Shown here one piece after another: positions 42,842 to 50,560 of a stretch of DNA of 64,000 bases. The first letter of the stretch is position 1; each line of letters starts with the position of its first letter. Origin of the DNA: Paraburkholderia ginsengisoli NBRC 100965 (lineage in GTDB: Bacteria; Pseudomonadota; Gammaproteobacteria; Burkholderiales; Burkholderiaceae). The DNA is taken from NCBI RefSeq assembly GCF_000739735.1, contig NZ_BBJF01000006.1, positions 310,001-374,000 of the forward strand. Reading direction: 5' to 3'. The notes under the pieces were generated by a model that had not been told where the DNA came from, made no database searches, and worked only from the letters and a program-made list of their open reading frames with translations. A program made the translations under genes and the position numbers.

Positions 42842-44242
42842 TCAGGCGTTAGCGGCGTTTGCGTTGTTGGCGACCACCGACTGCGCGAGCCGCTTGCGAT
42901 AGAAAAAGTACACCGCCGAAATGGCGACCAGCCACGGCACGCCGACGATCCAGGAGATGTTCCAGAATTCGGTGTCCAGCCCCATCGTCACCAGAATCGC
43001 ACTCAGCAATGCAATGCCGGTAATCTGCGCAATCGGGAACAGCGGCATGCGTACCGGCAGCGTGCGGCCTCGCCATGCACGACGGAATCGCAGATGAGTC
43101 GCGAGAATCACGATCCATACGAAGATGCCGCCGAACAACGCAATACCGAACAGATAGTTGTATGCGAGCGGGCTGAAGAACGACACCGCCGCTGCCGCGA
43201 GCACGCCGGCGCCGGAAATCAGCGTGGCGACGAGCGGCGTGCCGTTCGCGGTCAGCACGCCGATCCAGCGCGGTGCATAGCCGCCGCGCGCGAGTGAGAA
43301 CAGCGTGCGTGAGGACAGGTAGATGTTGGTGTTCATGCTCGACAGCGCCGCGGTGATCACGACGAAGTTCATCAGCGCCGCCGCGTGCGCGATACCGGCG
43401 TGCGCGAAGAGCTTCACGAACGGACTTTGCTGCACCACCTTCGCACCGGCTTCGGTCCACGGGAGGTAGGCGACCATCAGGCCGAGCGCGAGAATGTAGA
43501 ACAGCGTGAGGCGCCCCACCATCGAACGCAGCGCATGCGGAATAGCGCGTGACGGATCTTTCGCCTCGCCCGACGTCACGGCCACGATTTCCACGCCGTA
43601 GAACGAGAAAATCGCCATCAGCACGCCCATCCACACGCCGCCGAAACCATGCGGCATGAAGCCGCCCGGCAAGCCGGTCAGATTGTGCAGACCGATGGCG
43701 GGCGTCGCCGTTCCGAGACCGAACACCTTCGCGACGCCGACCACGATGAAGCCGAGAATCGCCACCACCTTGATCAACGCAAACCAGTACTCGAACGAGC
43801 CGAAGTTGGTCACCGAGCGGCAGTTGACGTAGACGAGCGCGATGGACCACAGCCATACGGGCACGCCGGGCCACCAGAACCCCATGTAGACGCCGACAGC
43901 GATGGCTTCGCCGCCGACCGCGACCACCTCGATGATCCAGTACGTGTAGCGCACGACGAAGCCGACGCCGCGGCTCAGGTACATCTCCGCGTACGTGCCG
44001 AACGACCCCGCGGTCGGATGCGCGACGGCCATCTCAGCGAGGCTGAACACCATGATCACGGCGATCAGCGCGGCGATCGCGTAGCTGATCAGCACCGCCG
44101 GGCCTGCGTAACCGATCGCAATGCCGCTGCCCATGAAGAGGCCCGTGCCAATGGCACCTCCGATGCCGATCATCGTGATCTGGCGTTGCGTCAGGGCTTT
44201 GTGCAAGCCCTTTTCGCGTGCGGTAATACTCGTCTCTTCCAT
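42842..44242 (-). CDS. APC-superfamily amino-acid permease (AAT family)
   Basis: A 466-aa inner-membrane carrier with twelve predicted spans. GLHKALTQRQITMIGIGGAIGTGLFMGSGIAIGYAGPAVLISYAI is the AAT-family opening; AMAVAHPTAGSFGTYAEMYLSRGVGFVVRYTYW and the loop FYGVEIVAVTSGEAKDPSRAIPHALRSMVGRL follow. The family transports aromatic amino acids, GABA, Asn and others with H+. It lies between the kynureninase-like gene (45 bases downstream of it) and iorA (25 bases), so it likely imports the substrate of this operon. Confidence 0.92.
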   Translation of the reverse strand: MEETSITAREKGLHKALTQRQITMIGIGGAIGTGLFMGSGIAIGYAGPAVLISYAIAALIAVIMVFSLAEMAVAHPTAGSFGTYAEMYLSRGVGFVVRYTYWIIEVVAVGGEAIAVGVYMGFWWPGVPVWLWSIALVYVNCRSVTNFGSFEYWFALIKVVAILGFIVVGVAKVFGLGTATPAIGLHNLTGLPGGFMPHGFGGVWMGVLMAIFSFYGVEIVAVTSGEAKDPSRAIPHALRSMVGRLTLFYILALGLMVAYLPWTEAGAKVVQQSPFVKLFAHAGIAHAAALMNFVVITAALSSMNTNIYLSSRTLFSLARGGYAPRWIGVLTANGTPLVATLISGAGVLAAAAVSFFSPLAYNYLFGIALFGGIFVWIVILATHLRFRRAWRGRTLPVRMPLFPIAQITGIALLSAILVTMGLDTEFWNISWIVGVPWLVAISAVYFFYRKRLAQSVVANNANAANA

Positions 44243-44286
44243 GTCGCGTTCCCGTGTCCGTGTGAGGGTTGTGCTGCGTCAGTGGG

Positions 44287-45426
44287 TCAGCCTGCGGGGA
44301 GCAGCGTCGACAGCGAGTCGAGCGCCGCGTGGGAAGTCAGCATGCCGGGCGACATACGCACGGTGCAGCCGCGCGTATCCACCAGAATGCCGTGCTTCGC
44401 CAGTGAAACCTCCAGCTCGTGCGGATCGATGTGCGCGGGCAAATCCGCCATCACGCTGCCGCCGCGCTGCGAATCGTCGCGCGGTGAGCGCAAGCGGTAT
44501 CCCTTGGCATCGGCCAGCGCAATCAACCGGTGCGACAGCGCAAGGTTGTGCTCGCGCATGCCGGCCGCCGCGCTGGAGAGCCGCCACGCGAGGCCCGGGC
44601 TCGATGCGACGAACGGCAAAAACGATGGCGTGCCGTTGTCGAAGCGCCGCGCATCGGCGGCCAATGAGAAACGCGAGAGATCCCAGTTGAATGGATCCGG
44701 TTGGCTGAACCAGCCCTGCACGAGCGGCGCCAGGTCGCTGTCGAGCAACTCGGGATTGAGGTACGCGAGCCCGGTGCCCGGCGCGCCGCACAACCACTTG
44801 AGCGTGGTGCTCGCGACGAAATCGACAGCCGGCTGCATGACGTCGAAGTCGAGGATGCCCGCGCCTTGTGTGATGTCGACTGCGATCAGGCTGCCCTGTG
44901 CCCGGGCGTGCGTGGCGAGCCGCTTGATATCCGCGCGCTTCGAAGCGGTCGACGTGACCCAGGTCACGACGGCCAGCGCCACGTCGTCCTGCCAGCGGGC
45001 GATGAATGCATCGTCGGTCACGAATGCTTCGCCGGATGCGACCGGCACCGTGTCGAGCGTAAAGCCAAGCACGGGTTCGAGTCCGCGCAGCATGTAGTGC
45101 AGGCTCGGGAAGCAATCCCCGGCGATCAGCACGCGTCGGCCAGCCAGACGCCGACGGCCGAGCGCGCCGACGAAGCGCGCGAACGCTTCAGTGACGTTCT
45201 CCGATGCGAAGACGGCATGAGACGGCGCGTTGACCAGCGTGGCCCATTGATCGAGCACCTGCCGTCGAGCGGCGAGACCGTAGTCCCAGCGCTGCAGATC
45301 GGGGCGGCACCAGCTCGACGCGAAGGTGTCGAGCGCGGTGCGCATGGCGTCTTCCTGGCCGGGAAACATGCCGACCGAGTGGTACAGCAGCCAGCCCTGG
45401 CGATCGGGTTCGGCGGAATAGGTCAT
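44287..45426 (-). CDS. Class V PLP enzyme, kynureninase-like
   Basis: A 379-aa PLP enzyme starting at ATG 45426 (upstream frame rejected, no conserved sequence). LYHSVGMFPG opens the fold; ITQGAGILDFDVMQPAVDFVASTTLKWLCGAPGTGLAYL carries the PLP-binding Asp (VDIT, 184) and the Schiff-base Lys210. The layout resembles kynureninase and isopenicillin-N-epimerase-type members. Kynureninase cleaves kynurenine to anthranilate and alanine, which would feed the plus-strand anthraniloyl-CoA operon nearby. This is an inference, since class V members vary in reaction and the key residues of kynureninase were not checked by alignment. Confidence 0.75.
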   Translation of the reverse strand: MTYSAEPDRQGWLLYHSVGMFPGQEDAMRTALDTFASSWCRPDLQRWDYGLAARRQVLDQWATLVNAPSHAVFASENVTEAFARFVGALGRRRLAGRRVLIAGDCFPSLHYMLRGLEPVLGFTLDTVPVASGEAFVTDDAFIARWQDDVALAVVTWVTSTASKRADIKRLATHARAQGSLIAVDITQGAGILDFDVMQPAVDFVASTTLKWLCGAPGTGLAYLNPELLDSDLAPLVQGWFSQPDPFNWDLSRFSLAADARRFDNGTPSFLPFVASSPGLAWRLSSAAAGMREHNLALSHRLIALADAKGYRLRSPRDDSQRGGSVMADLPAHIDPHELEVSLAKHGILVDTRGCTVRMSPGMLTSHAALDSLSTLLPAG

Positions 45427-45460
45427 GAGTCGTTCCTTTCGATGTGTCGGCGCGCGCGCC

Positions 45461-46534
45461 TTAGAACAGGTGGCGAATGCCGGCGGCGACGCCCGTCTGG
45501 TTATCCTTGCCGGGCAGCTCGGTGAACGCGCCGCCGCTGACGTGGTTGTAGTCGACGGTCGCATAGACCTGCGTGCGCTTGGACAACGCGTACTCGGCCA
45601 GCAGCACGCCGGTGTAGCGCTGGCCGGTGTTGCCGGCAAGGCCGTTGATGTTGTGGATGTCGTCGTAGTACGCGGCGCCCGTGAGGGTCAACGCCGGTGT
45701 CGCCTGATAGGTGACGCCGGTGTAGAGCGTCATGTCGCGGCGCTTGTTGTCGGCGAACGAGCCGGTGGTGATGGTGCGGCTCGGATCGTTGAGCGCCCCG
45801 TCGACGAAGCCCGTGGCATCCTGGCCGCCCATGTAGCCGACGAACAGCGTAGCGAGACTGATGGAGTATTTCGCGGCCGCGCCCCACATGCGCTGGATGT
45901 TGTTGCTGAGGTCACGCGATTCCTGATACGTACCGCCGAAGCTGGCCGGGCCGAGGTCGTAAGACGCGCGCACGCTCCAGGACGAGTTCCTGCTCAGGCT
46001 GCCGGGCTGCTGACCGAACGCGTAGGTCGCGCCAACATGCAGGCCGCCGAATTGCCCGGCATAGGTCGCGGCATTGTCGATGCGACCCACCGTCATGAAG
46101 AACGGCCACGAGTTCGCCGTATAGTTGCCGACGGTCAACGGATCGAAGTCGCCGAAGAAATTGAATGCCTCCGCTCCCTGGCGGCCGAGCGTGAACGTGC
46201 CGAGTCTGCCGGACACGCCGACGTAGGCATAGCGGCCGAAGATGCGCCCGCCCTGGTTGAGATTGCCGGTCTGCGGATCGAAACCGCTTTCGAGGCGGAA
46301 CAGCGCCTTGAGCCCGCCGCCGAGGTCTTCCTCGCCCTTCAGGCCCCAGCGGCTGTTGGTGATGGCGCCGTTGGTCAACTGCACCTGGTTGTCGTTCGCC
46401 GCGTTCGAATTATTCGTGAAGCGCACGCTCTGGTCGACAATGCCGTACAGCGTCACGTCGCCTTGTGCGAAGGCGGTCCCCGTTAACCCGATCCCCAGGA
46501 TTGCTATCGCGGCTTGGAGTTTGCGTTGCATCAT
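45461..46534 (-). CDS. Gram-negative general porin
   Basis: A 357-aa outer-membrane porin of the same family as the one at 36305-37462. Signal peptide MMQRKLQAAIAILGIGLTGTAFA, then QGDVTLYGIVDQSVRF; SRWGLKGEEDLGGGLKALFRLESGFDPQTG and GRYAYVGVSGRLGTFTLGRQG are typical, and the protein ends AGIRHLF with terminal Phe. Its place inside a catabolic operon, between a kynureninase-like and an aminotransferase gene, suggests a channel dedicated to the pathway's substrate. Confidence 0.92.
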   Translation of the reverse strand: MMQRKLQAAIAILGIGLTGTAFAQGDVTLYGIVDQSVRFTNNSNAANDNQVQLTNGAITNSRWGLKGEEDLGGGLKALFRLESGFDPQTGNLNQGGRIFGRYAYVGVSGRLGTFTLGRQGAEAFNFFGDFDPLTVGNYTANSWPFFMTVGRIDNAATYAGQFGGLHVGATYAFGQQPGSLSRNSSWSVRASYDLGPASFGGTYQESRDLSNNIQRMWGAAAKYSISLATLFVGYMGGQDATGFVDGALNDPSRTITTGSFADNKRRDMTLYTGVTYQATPALTLTGAAYYDDIHNINGLAGNTGQRYTGVLLAEYALSKRTQVYATVDYNHVSGGAFTELPGKDNQTGVAAGIRHLF

Positions 46535-46621
46535 TTACGAGTCTCTCTTGTTGGATGGATAACCAGAGCGGCGTCGTCGGCCGATCACGGGTGTTGCAAA
46601 ATCCTGGCTGCACAGGCTGGT

Positions 46622-47782
46622 CTAGGGCCGCCGGCGCAATAGTGTTTCGAGTCGATCCATGGCTTCGATCAGGCTCGCGTCGCTGCGCGCATAGCACAGG
46701 CGGATCTGGTGCGCCGATTCCTCGCCGAACGCAATACCCGGAGCGAGCCCCAAGCCGGCCTCGCGCACGGCGCGCTTGCAGAATTCGAGCGTGTCCGTGA
46801 CGCCATCGATGCTGAACATCAGATAGAACGACGCGCTCGCCGGCATCACGTGCAGCCGCTCCATCGTGCGCAGACGTTCGAGCACGATTCGCTGGCCCCC
46901 ACGGCAGCGCGACACGAACGATTCGACGACCGGCTCGCCATCGTTGAGGGCCGCCGCCGCCCCAGCCTGCAGAAACGCCTGACCGCCGCTGGTGTTGAAC
47001 TGGATCAGCTTCTCGAAGGTGTCGAGCATCGAGCGCGGATACACGAGCCAGCCCATACGCCAGCCAGTCATCAGCCACGCTTTCGAAAAGCTGTTGATCA
47101 CGAAGACCGGATCGTCGGGCGTGGCGATTTCCAGCAGCGAAGGCGCGTAGGGCCGGTCATAGACGATGCGCTGATAGACCTCGTCGGCGAGGATCGAGAT
47201 GCCGCGTGCACGCGCGAAGTCGAGCAGCTGCGTCTGCTGGTCGACTTCCATCATCCAGCCGGTGGGGTTGCCCGGCGACGCGTAGTAAATTGCCTTCGTG
47301 CGTGCATCGCAAGTGTCGAACAGCCGCTGCAGGTCGAGACGCCATCCGTCATCGTCACAGCTGAGCGGCACGCTACGAACCTCGGCGCCGGCAATCGTGG
47401 CGGCGCGCAGAATGTTCGGCCATGACGGCGTCACGCATACGACGTTGTCGCCCGGTTCGATGATGGCTTGCGCGACGAGCATCACCGCATTCATGCCGCC
47501 GCACGTGACGGCGATCCGCTCGTCCGCCACGCGGATTCCGCACAGCCTGTCGTAGTAGGCGCGGATCGCGTCCCGCAACTGAGCGATACCGCGATTTGCC
47601 GAATAGAACGTGTGGCCGGCGGCCAGCGCGCGACTGGCCGCGTCGCAGAACGCCTGCGGTGTCGGCAAATCACTTTCTCCCGCCCACAGACCGATGACAT
47701 CATTGCGGCCAACGCCCAGACGCCACACGTCGATGATGGGCGAATCCGGCATCGTCGCGATCGCTTGTCTCGTGATACTCAT
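46622..47782 (-). CDS. Class I/II aminotransferase
   Basis: A 386-aa PLP aminotransferase starting at ATG 47782, which overlaps the aldolase stop by four bases (ATGA) and is preceded by GGGGGAAGCA. Key residues: Asn172 in SPGNPTG, Asp200 and Tyr203 in ILADEVYQRIVYD, Schiff-base Lys234 in SFSKAW and Arg242 in GWRMGW. It should convert an amino acid to its 2-oxoacid. With iorAB downstream, aromatic amino acids are likely, the oxoacid then being oxidised to an aryl-acetyl-CoA. Confidence 0.9.
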   Translation of the reverse strand: MSITRQAIATMPDSPIIDVWRLGVGRNDVIGLWAGESDLPTPQAFCDAASRALAAGHTFYSANRGIAQLRDAIRAYYDRLCGIRVADERIAVTCGGMNAVMLVAQAIIEPGDNVVCVTPSWPNILRAATIAGAEVRSVPLSCDDDGWRLDLQRLFDTCDARTKAIYYASPGNPTGWMMEVDQQTQLLDFARARGISILADEVYQRIVYDRPYAPSLLEIATPDDPVFVINSFSKAWLMTGWRMGWLVYPRSMLDTFEKLIQFNTSGGQAFLQAGAAAALNDGEPVVESFVSRCRGGQRIVLERLRTMERLHVMPASASFYLMFSIDGVTDTLEFCKRAVREAGLGLAPGIAFGEESAHQIRLCYARSDASLIEAMDRLETLLRRRP

Positions 47783-48567
47783 TGCTTCCCCCGAGTGTTC
47801 TGACCGGCGTGAGAGGCAGCCGTCGAGCATGAGCGACGCACCTCGTCTCGTGCCGTCAGGAATCCTTGCTTCACCAATTCAATGTCATTGGCGCACACGG
47901 CCATCCGGTATCCGCTCTCCAACGCGCGACGCGCGGCGCAGGCGTCGGCGGTGAAGATGCCGCACGGCAAACCGCGTGCGGTCGCGGCACGCAGGACCCG
48001 CTCGCAATCGCGGCCAATCACCTCGCTGTCGCTGGTCCCGCGTGACAGACAAAGATCGCCGGTGCCGATGAACAGATAGTCGACGCCCGGCACCGCGGCG
48101 ATGGCTTCGACGTTCTCGACGCCCTCGGCCGTTTCGATCATCAAGCCGATGGCCACTTCGCGATCGGCGGCGAGCATCGCATCGACCCCGGCCAGCAATG
48201 GGCGCACGCCGCCAGCCGAACGCACGCCCACAGGCGGGTAGCGCCCGGCCGACACGGCCCTGCGTGCGTCCGCCGCGGTTTCAATGAGCGGCACCAGCAC
48301 CGACGCGGCGCCTGCGTCGAGCGCCTGTGCAATGGCGCCGTGCAAATTTCCGGCGCAGCGGGCAATCACCGGCACCTGCGCACCGACGGCGCCAATCGCC
48401 GCCTCCAGCGAGCCGCGCTCCCACAGCCCGTGCTGAAGATCGAGCACGAGTGCCTCCGGATTCGCATGCGCGGCGAACTCCACCATCGATGTATTTCCGA
48501 GCGCGAGCCATATCAGATCGAGGTGTCGACCACTGACCAGAGCCGGCTTCAGCGAGCGAAAAAACAT
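47779..48567 (-). CDS. HpcH/HpaI-family aldolase
   Basis: A 262-aa class II (metal-dependent) aldolase of the HpaI/citrate-lyase beta group. ALGNTSMVEFAAHANPEALVLDLQHGLWERGSLEAAIGAVG, VLVPLIETAADARRAVSAGRYPPVGVRSAGGVRP and AIGLMIETAEGVENVEAIAAVPGVDYLFIGTGDLCLSRG are the characteristic blocks; the Glu (LMIETAEG) and Asp (GTGDL) that hold the metal are present. It is the first gene of the operon and overlaps the aminotransferase by four bases. It could cleave a 4-hydroxy-2-oxoacid formed in the pathway. Confidence 0.88.
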   Translation of the reverse strand: MFFRSLKPALVSGRHLDLIWLALGNTSMVEFAAHANPEALVLDLQHGLWERGSLEAAIGAVGAQVPVIARCAGNLHGAIAQALDAGAASVLVPLIETAADARRAVSAGRYPPVGVRSAGGVRPLLAGVDAMLAADREVAIGLMIETAEGVENVEAIAAVPGVDYLFIGTGDLCLSRGTSDSEVIGRDCERVLRAATARGLPCGIFTADACAARRALESGYRMAVCANDIELVKQGFLTARDEVRRSCSTAASHAGQNTRGKQ

Positions 48568-48624
48568 CGGTTGAGTCCTTGGTTACCTGGTTGGTCCACC
48601 GAGCAGTTCCCCGGCCCATTTCGC

Positions 48625-48640
48625 AAACTGAATTCAGTTT
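48625..48640. promoter_or_regulatory. Candidate GntR operator, copy 1
   Basis: AAACTGAATTCAGTTT is a perfect 16-bp palindrome. It lies about 14 bases downstream of the -10 of the leftward promoter at 48654-48682, where a bound repressor would block the aldolase operon. The core CTGAATTCAG recurs at 48855-48864. Confidence 0.6.
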
Positions 48641-48653
48641 TGAAGTTGGCGAA

Positions 48654-48682
48654 ACCATAAGGTGGAGAAATTTAGATGTCAA
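48654..48682 (-). promoter_or_regulatory. Promoter of the aldolase-aminotransferase operon
   Basis: On the minus strand TTGACA (48682-48677) is followed after exactly 17 bases by TATGGT (48659-48654). The -35 is perfect and the -10 matches at four of six. Transcription would start near 48647, inside or just before operator copy 1, about 80 bases before the aldolase start. The TAGTTGACATCTAAATTT segment around the -35 matches the anthraniloyl-CoA operon promoter in 15 of 18 bases. Confidence 0.6.
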
Positions 48683-48853
48683 CTAATTGTGGATGCCAGA
48701 TTCGCGTCAAGCAGCGGTGTAACCCATACCCATCAACGGCTGATGGTTTTACCTGAGCGGGTTTTCACTTAGGCTTCCGGGGCTGTTTGGCCTCGTGGAC
48801 GCGTAGCTTGACAATGGGCCTACAAGACGGCGAAGATGGGCGAATCAAGGAGT

Positions 48854-48865
48854 TCTGAATTCAGA
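48854..48865. promoter_or_regulatory. Candidate GntR operator, copy 2
   Basis: TCTGAATTCAGA is a perfect 12-bp palindrome, 18 bases ahead of the GntR start codon. It shares the 10-bp core CTGAATTCAG with copy 1, 227 bases away. The pair fits autoregulation plus control of the divergent operon by the GntR protein. Confidence 0.6.
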
Positions 48866-48882
48866 TTGGGGAACCGGCCACC

Positions 48883-49575
48883 ATGCCAATGCAGGTCTCG
48901 AAAGTTGCCAGGACGCTCAGCCGAACCGAGCTCAAACAGACTACGTTGACTGAGACGATTTACCAGGAGGTCCGCGGTCGGCTACAGCGCGGAGACATCG
49001 GCGCGAACGAACGCATTCTCGACTATGAAATAGCGAACGAATTCGACTGCACGCGCATGCCTGTCCGTCAGGCGCTTCTACGGCTGGTCAACGAGGGTTA
49101 CCTGGTCGGGACCACGCGCGGCTTCGTCATGCCCATGCTGACGAACGGCGACATCCATGAGATTTTCGAAGTGCGCCGGCTACTTGAACCGAGCGCGGCA
49201 GCGGGCGCGACGGCCGCGCTGACGGATAAGCATGATGCTGCGTTAAAGCGTGCCTACCAGAACGCTCGCCGGGCGTATGAAAAGCAGGACGGCGTCGCCA
49301 TGATTGCTGCCAATGTGGAGTTTCGCGATGTCTGGCTCGGCGCCGTACAGAACAGACGGCTGCAGGAGACGATCAGACGTTTTACCGACCACGCGCAACA
49401 GGTCAGATCGCTGACATTGACTGACTCGTCCACCCAGAAAATCGCACTTGATGGAATGCATGACTTGCTGAACGGCTTCCTTGAGCGTGATGCGAAACGT
49501 GTCCGGACTACGATGCTCGAATTTATCCTCAGTGCCGAGCAACGGTATTTCGTATTGGTCGACGGCCAGGATTGA
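48883..49575 (+). CDS. GntR-family regulator, FCD (FadR-like) type
   Basis: A 230-aa regulator. Residues about 20-85 form the winged helix (LTETIYQEVRGRLQRGDIGANERILDYEIANEFDCTRMPVRQALLRLVNEGYLVGTTRGFVMP). The C-terminal FCD ligand domain has EIFEVRRLLEPSAAAGATAAL, NVEFRDVWLGAVQNRRLQETI and DLLNGFLERDAKRVRTTMLEF, with the His and Asp usually involved in metal or carboxylate binding partly replaced. It is divergent from the aldolase operon. The two CTGAATTCAG sites make it the likely repressor of that operon and of itself. Confidence 0.92.
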   Translation: MPMQVSKVARTLSRTELKQTTLTETIYQEVRGRLQRGDIGANERILDYEIANEFDCTRMPVRQALLRLVNEGYLVGTTRGFVMPMLTNGDIHEIFEVRRLLEPSAAAGATAALTDKHDAALKRAYQNARRAYEKQDGVAMIAANVEFRDVWLGAVQNRRLQETIRRFTDHAQQVRSLTLTDSSTQKIALDGMHDLLNGFLERDAKRVRTTMLEFILSAEQRYFVLVDGQD

Positions 49576-49717
49576 TGACGGTGACACGACGCGCATGCGC
49601 TCTCCGCGCAGGAATCCGCCTGCTCCTTCGAATGACGCTGAGTCACCAGTTCGTCGAGGCGTTGCGGTACGGGATCGAAAAGTACATTGGGCGTTCGCAT
49701 TCTGGCGCAGGCAGCCT

Positions 49718-50341
49718 ATGACCACACCGATCCTGGAGCACGCGCGATGGTGGCGTACGGGGCTGGAGATCGTGCTGGTCACGCTCGGTTCCGCCGTTAT
49801 CGCCCTGAACTACTATGTCTTGCTTCAGCCGAACGAGATCTTGCCTCCCGGCCTCGGGGGACTACTCGCGTTGGCCTCCCGTCAATTCGCTCTGCCGTTC
49901 GATGTCGTCTACTTCGCCGTCAACATCCCGCTATTTCTGCTCGGATTCCGTGTAGTCGGATTGCGTTTTCTGCTGCTCAGTCTGGCAGGGACGGTGGCCA
50001 TGTCGCTTTTTCTCAAGCTATTCAGCGGAGTACCGGGCTTTCATGGACTCGTCCTCGGCGCTCTGCTCGGCGGCTTGCTGAACGGCGCCGCTATTGCCGT
50101 CATCCTGCTGTGTCGTGGATCGACCGGCGGAATGGACATCCTCTGCGTGGTGCTGTCTCGCAGATACCCGAGGTTTAGCATCGGCCAACTTTCGCTTTTG
50201 CTGAATACGTTGGTGATCGCGATTTCCGGGGCCTTTCTTGGCTGGGCAAGTATGTTGGCCACTATGGTCGCGATATTTTTGGCGGGAAAGGGGGTGGATT
50301 GGGTGATGCAATTGGGCAGTCGCTGGCAGCGTGGTGGGTGA
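49718..50341 (+). CDS. YitT/DUF161 family membrane protein
   Basis: A 207-aa inner-membrane protein from ATG 49718, with five or six predicted spans (IVLVTLGSAVIALNYYVLL, VVYFAVNIPLFLLGFRVVGLRF, LLSLAGTVAMSLFLKLF, LVLGALLGGLLNGAAIAVILL and more). The conserved CRGSTGGMDILCVVL segment identifies the DUF161/YitT family, whose function is not settled but may involve transport. It lies between the GntR gene and the anthraniloyl-CoA operon and has no obvious partner. Confidence 0.85.
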   Translation: MTTPILEHARWWRTGLEIVLVTLGSAVIALNYYVLLQPNEILPPGLGGLLALASRQFALPFDVVYFAVNIPLFLLGFRVVGLRFLLLSLAGTVAMSLFLKLFSGVPGFHGLVLGALLGGLLNGAAIAVILLCRGSTGGMDILCVVLSRRYPRFSIGQLSLLLNTLVIAISGAFLGWASMLATMVAIFLAGKGVDWVMQLGSRWQRGG

Positions 50342-50494
50342 CGGCGAAACCGCAAAGAGAACGAGCAACGCGAGCCCACCCGATTGATCGATATACGACT
50401 TCGGGTTTCGGAAACGGATTTGCGGTCTATTGCACCGACCTTATTCCCTAAGCCCCCATCGGCACGAGCGCCATACCGCACGCCCCCGAAAATT

Positions 50495-50526
50495 TACTTG
50501 ACATCTAAACTATCACGACCTAAATT
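50495..50526 (+). promoter_or_regulatory. Promoter of the anthraniloyl-CoA operon with overlapping dyad
   Basis: TTGACA (50498-50503) and TAAATT (50521-50526) are separated by exactly 17 bases. TACTTGACATCTAAACTA (50495-50512) covers the -35 and is an imperfect palindrome, 12 of 18 symmetric. It matches the corresponding segment of the aldolase-operon promoter in 15 of 18 bases. The MarR regulator encoded in the operon is a candidate to bind here, which is inference. Confidence 0.6.
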
Positions 50527-50560
50527 AACCTCAAGCAGAGTCCACATTTGGGGAGCAAGC

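Larger units (their letters stand above)
48568..48882. other. Divergent control region of the aldolase operon and GntR gene
   Basis: This 315-base stretch contains a promoter facing left, two copies of the palindrome CTGAATTCAG (listed separately), and a TTGACA at 48808-48813 on the plus strand that lacks a convincing -10. No gene was found in it. Confidence 0.6.
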
